Positions 7,145 to 8,113 of a stretch of DNA of 8,113 nucleotides are shown one piece after another. Position 1 is the stretch's first letter. Every line of letters begins with the position of its first letter. A model generated the notes under the pieces. The model ran no database searches. It saw only the letters and a program-made list of their open reading frames with translations, and was not told the DNA's origin. The stretch lies in the NCBI GenBank assembly GCA_019308655.1, contig JAFDHS010000041.1, positions 1-8,113 on the forward strand, in the 5' to 3' direction. This DNA is from Deltaproteobacteria bacterium. Lineage in GTDB: Bacteria; Desulfobacterota; Desulfobacteria; Desulfobacterales; JAFDHS01. A program made the translations under genes and the position numbers.

Positions 7145-7163
7145 TCCTCCGTCCACGAGGATT
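7145..7163 (-). promoter_or_regulatory. Post-aptamer stem and candidate antiterminator strand
   Basis: TCCTC (7161-7157) and GAGGA (7149-7145) form a 5-bp hairpin with a GTGGACG loop just downstream of the aptamer. The overlapping AATCCTCG (7163-7156) can instead pair over 8 positions (one G-U) with CGGGGATT (7088-7081), the 3' arm of the terminator. The two pairings exclude each other, a plausible on/off switch. This is inferred by eye; no folding energy was computed. Confidence 0.5.
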
Positions 7164-7171
7164 ACGCCTTG

Positions 7172-7339
7172 TTATTCAGGCAGGTCTTCTGACTCTCGGT
7201 TCATCCTAGTTACCGCGCCTTCCCATCTGTTTCAGCCAGACAGTGACATATATGCGGTATTCGTCCCCGATCACAGCGGCGGGCCCGTCCCCGATTCTAA
7301 CGGGGTTCCCTATTAAGCTCTTATTGAGCACCTGAATAA
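7172..7339 (-). ncRNA. Cobalamin (B12) riboswitch aptamer
   Basis: Read on the minus strand, the closing stem P1 is perfect over 9 bp: TTATTCAGG (7339-7331) with CCTGAATAA (7180-7172). In order come the GGTGC element, AATAGGGAA, a CCCCG/CGGGG hairpin (7305-7289), the conserved core ACGGGCCCGCCGCTGTGA, and near the 3' end the B12 box AGTCAGAAGACCTGCC. All are hallmarks of adenosylcobalamin-type class I aptamers. High intracellular cobalamin should repress the downstream receptor-to-chelatase operon through the terminator at 7075-7113. The element ends about 145 bases before the receptor start. Confidence 0.97.
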
Positions 7340-7348
7340 AGATAAGTG

Positions 7349-7377
7349 CTTTTAATAAAATAGAATATAAAAATCAA
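7349..7377 (-). promoter_or_regulatory. Candidate sigma-70 promoter for the riboswitch-led operon
   Basis: TTGATT (7377-7372) and TAAAAG (7354-7349) are separated by 17 bases; each matches four of six consensus positions. A start about 7 bases downstream (near 7342) would begin the RNA just ahead of the P1 stem at 7339, which fits. The AT-rich surroundings allow other -10 choices. Confidence 0.42.
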
Positions 7378-7528
7378 GAGAAAATAGTAATCCAATCGAA
7401 TAAAATCATAGAAATATCAATGATCCCGCAGTTTATGAATTCTCAATCCGAAAACCGGTTCTTAATTCTATAAGATGAAACCAAGGCACTTTTAACCCCT
7501 TTTGGAATCCGGTTCTTATGGGAACTCC

Positions 7529-7557
7529 TTGCTTTAAATATATTTTTAAATTATTAT
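7529..7557 (+). promoter_or_regulatory. Candidate promoter for the antitoxin gene
   Basis: TTGCTT (7529-7534) and TATTAT (7552-7557) are spaced by 17 bases. The -10 matches five of six positions and the -35 three of six. It lies about 70 bases before the antitoxin start, in a very AT-rich tract where such matches are common. Confidence 0.35.
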
Positions 7558-7627
7558 ATTAAAAATTGCGGTAGTTACTCAGCCACTAAGACCCCAGGCA
7601 CAAAGAAAAAAGGAGCTCTAACAACTG

Positions 7628-7876
7628 ATGAAAAAAATAAAACTATATGACATCAAACATAATTTTTATAATTATATTAAGGACATTGAAGCTGGAAAAG
7701 CGCTCCTCATCACTCGCAACGGGAAACCTTTTTTTGAAATAAAGCCTGTTCTGCCAAAACCTGTCAACCGTCGTCCCTTTGGACTTTGTGCAGGTGAATT
7801 TCATGTTCCTGATGATTTCGATGCCCCTTTACCCGAATATATTCTTGATGAATTTGAGGGAAAAACAATCTCATGA
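7628..7876 (+). CDS. Phd/YefM-family type II antitoxin
   Basis: The 82-residue protein has the Phd/YefM plan. The N-terminal DNA-binding and dimerisation part (about 1-45) contains an AKNNFSELL-like segment (here DIKHNFYNYIKDIEAG) followed by LLITRNGKPFFEIKP, the family's strand motif. The C-terminal part (about 50-82, GEFHVPDDFDAPLPEYI) resembles the acidic toxin-wrapping tail of antitoxins paired with PIN-domain toxins. A GGAG lies about 12 bases before ATG 7628, somewhat far. The stop codon overlaps an ATG (ATGA at 7873-7876) that opens a PIN-like toxin frame, but that toxin is broken, so this antitoxin appears orphaned. It would normally repress its own promoter and neutralise the toxin. 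It runs divergent from the B12 operon and has no evident functional tie to it. Confidence 0.85.
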   Translation: MKKIKLYDIKHNFYNYIKDIEAGKALLITRNGKPFFEIKPVLPKPVNRRPFGLCAGEFHVPDDFDAPLPEYILDEFEGKTIS

Positions 7877-7962
7877 ATTTTTTATTGGATACTTGTATTT
7901 TTTTCTCGTTCCCACGCTCCTGCGTGGGAATGCATACCGGAATATTCGACTTATCAGTCTGA
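7873..7962 (+). pseudogene. Truncated PIN-domain (VapC-like) toxin start
   Basis: The frame opening at ATG 7873, coupled to the antitoxin stop, encodes MNFLLDTCIFF. This is the typical first strand of PIN-domain ribonuclease toxins, with the first catalytic Asp at residue 6. At about codon 11 the sequence enters the dispersed palindromic repeat (7903-7936). The frame then reads 18 unrelated residues and stops at 7962, for 29 in total against about 130 in a normal toxin. No other PIN motif is recognisable downstream, so the remainder was deleted or lies beyond the window. The first-strand match is short, but the operon overlap makes it convincing. Confidence 0.75.
7903..7936. repeat. Dispersed palindromic (REP/MITE-like) repeat, copy 2
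   Basis: TTCCCACGC and GCGTGGGAA form a perfect 9-bp stem around TCCT, within a 34-base unit that differs by one base from the copy at 3042-3075 and has the same orientation. It sits directly where the toxin reading frame loses similarity to PIN domains, so it marks, and may have caused, the disruption. Confidence 0.88.
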
Positions 7963-8026
7963 TCATGGCGGCTGAAGATACAATCAAGCGCATAAAATAT
8001 TCCACCTGTGCGAGTGTTTTTGAGTT

Positions 8027-8113
8027 CTATGCAGCCAATTTAAACTCAATTTCACCATCCTGAAACCACCTGTGATACTCCTTATTTTTTGCTAATGCAG
8101 TTATTGAAGTGAG
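8027..8113 (-). CDS. Possible 3' end of an unidentified minus-strand gene
   Basis: From the window edge the minus strand reads 28 codons without a stop, ending at TAG (8029-8027). The last residues, RWFQDGEIEFKLAA, look protein-like in composition, with alternating charged and hydrophobic residues. The stretch is too short for a family call and could be an open frame by chance. Between it and the broken toxin (7963-8026) I see nothing recognisable. Confidence 0.3.
   Translation of the reverse strand, partial: LTSITALAKNKEYHRWFQDGEIEFKLAA

Larger units (their letters stand above)
7340..7627. other. AT-rich divergent intergenic region
   Basis: No gene is visible between the riboswitch and the antitoxin gene. 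The region should hold divergent promoters. It contains a 10-base direct repeat CCGGTTCTTA (7455-7464 and 7509-7518), the first copy lying in the palindrome AACCGGTT (7453-7460), and a very AT-rich tract at 7533-7566. The repeats could be operator half-sites, but they are short enough to be chance. Confidence 0.6.

Noticed and set aside
3042..7936. CRISPR array or insertion-sequence ends
   Set aside because: There are only two repeat copies, 4.8 kb apart, with no regular spacers, no transposase gene and no inverted arrangement of the copies.
7779..8063. Plus-strand frame of 94 codons overlapping the antitoxin
   Set aside because: It begins inside the antitoxin gene in another frame, crosses the palindromic repeat and shows no recognisable motif.
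8002..8074. Nine-base direct repeat CCACCTGTG at 8002-8010 and 8066-8074
   Set aside because: It is too short and has no accompanying structure, so it is consistent with chance.

Overview
The window looks like chromosomal DNA of an anaerobic, Gram-negative bacterium, most plausibly a Desulfobacterota/deltaproteobacterial lineage. The reasons are an outer-membrane TonB-dependent receptor, moderate G+C with AT-rich spacers, and a CobN / MotA-ExbB / DUF2149 / DUF2162 gene set of the kind I associate with anaerobes. This lineage call is an inference from style and content; there is no phylogenetic marker here.

Layout: about 7.3 kb is one minus-strand locus, read right to left. A weak promoter (about 7349-7377) leads into a cobalamin (B12) riboswitch aptamer (7172-7339) with a transcription terminator as expression platform (7075-7113). 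Then come a BtuB-like TonB-dependent receptor (7027-5033, GTG start), a DUF2162-type polytopic membrane protein with an intramembrane CPVC motif (4909-4151), an ExbB/TolQ/MotA-type proton channel subunit (4091-3468, TTG start), a DUF2149 protein resembling ExbD (3471-3115, ATGA overlap) and, after a 187-bp repeat-bearing spacer, a CobN/ChlH-superfamily large chelatase with a Sec signal peptide (2927 to beyond base 1; 975 codons visible).

The gene content matches the hmuR-S-T-U-V set of Bacteroidetes heme-uptake operons (receptor, CobN-like HmuS, membrane protein, ExbB-like, DUF2149), in a different order. Here the set sits behind a B12 riboswitch. The likely picture is that the receptor brings a corrinoid or other metallo-tetrapyrrole into the periplasm, where an exported CobN-like protein acts on it. 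That protein may be energised by the ExbB/DUF2149 proton-motive-force pair instead of the cytosolic AAA+ partners CobS/CobT, and the DUF2162 protein may move metal, product or electrons across the inner membrane. Whether the substrate is cobalamin, a cobalt-free corrinoid or heme cannot be settled from sequence.

Right of the locus, on the plus strand, is a Phd/YefM-type antitoxin gene (7628-7876). The start of a PIN-domain (VapC-like) toxin overlaps its stop codon, but the toxin reading frame runs after about 11 codons into a palindromic dispersed repeat (7903-7936) and ends at 7962. A near-identical copy of that repeat lies at 3042-3075 in the operon spacer, so two direct copies bracket most of the locus. 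The last 87 bases may hold the 3' end of a minus-strand gene.
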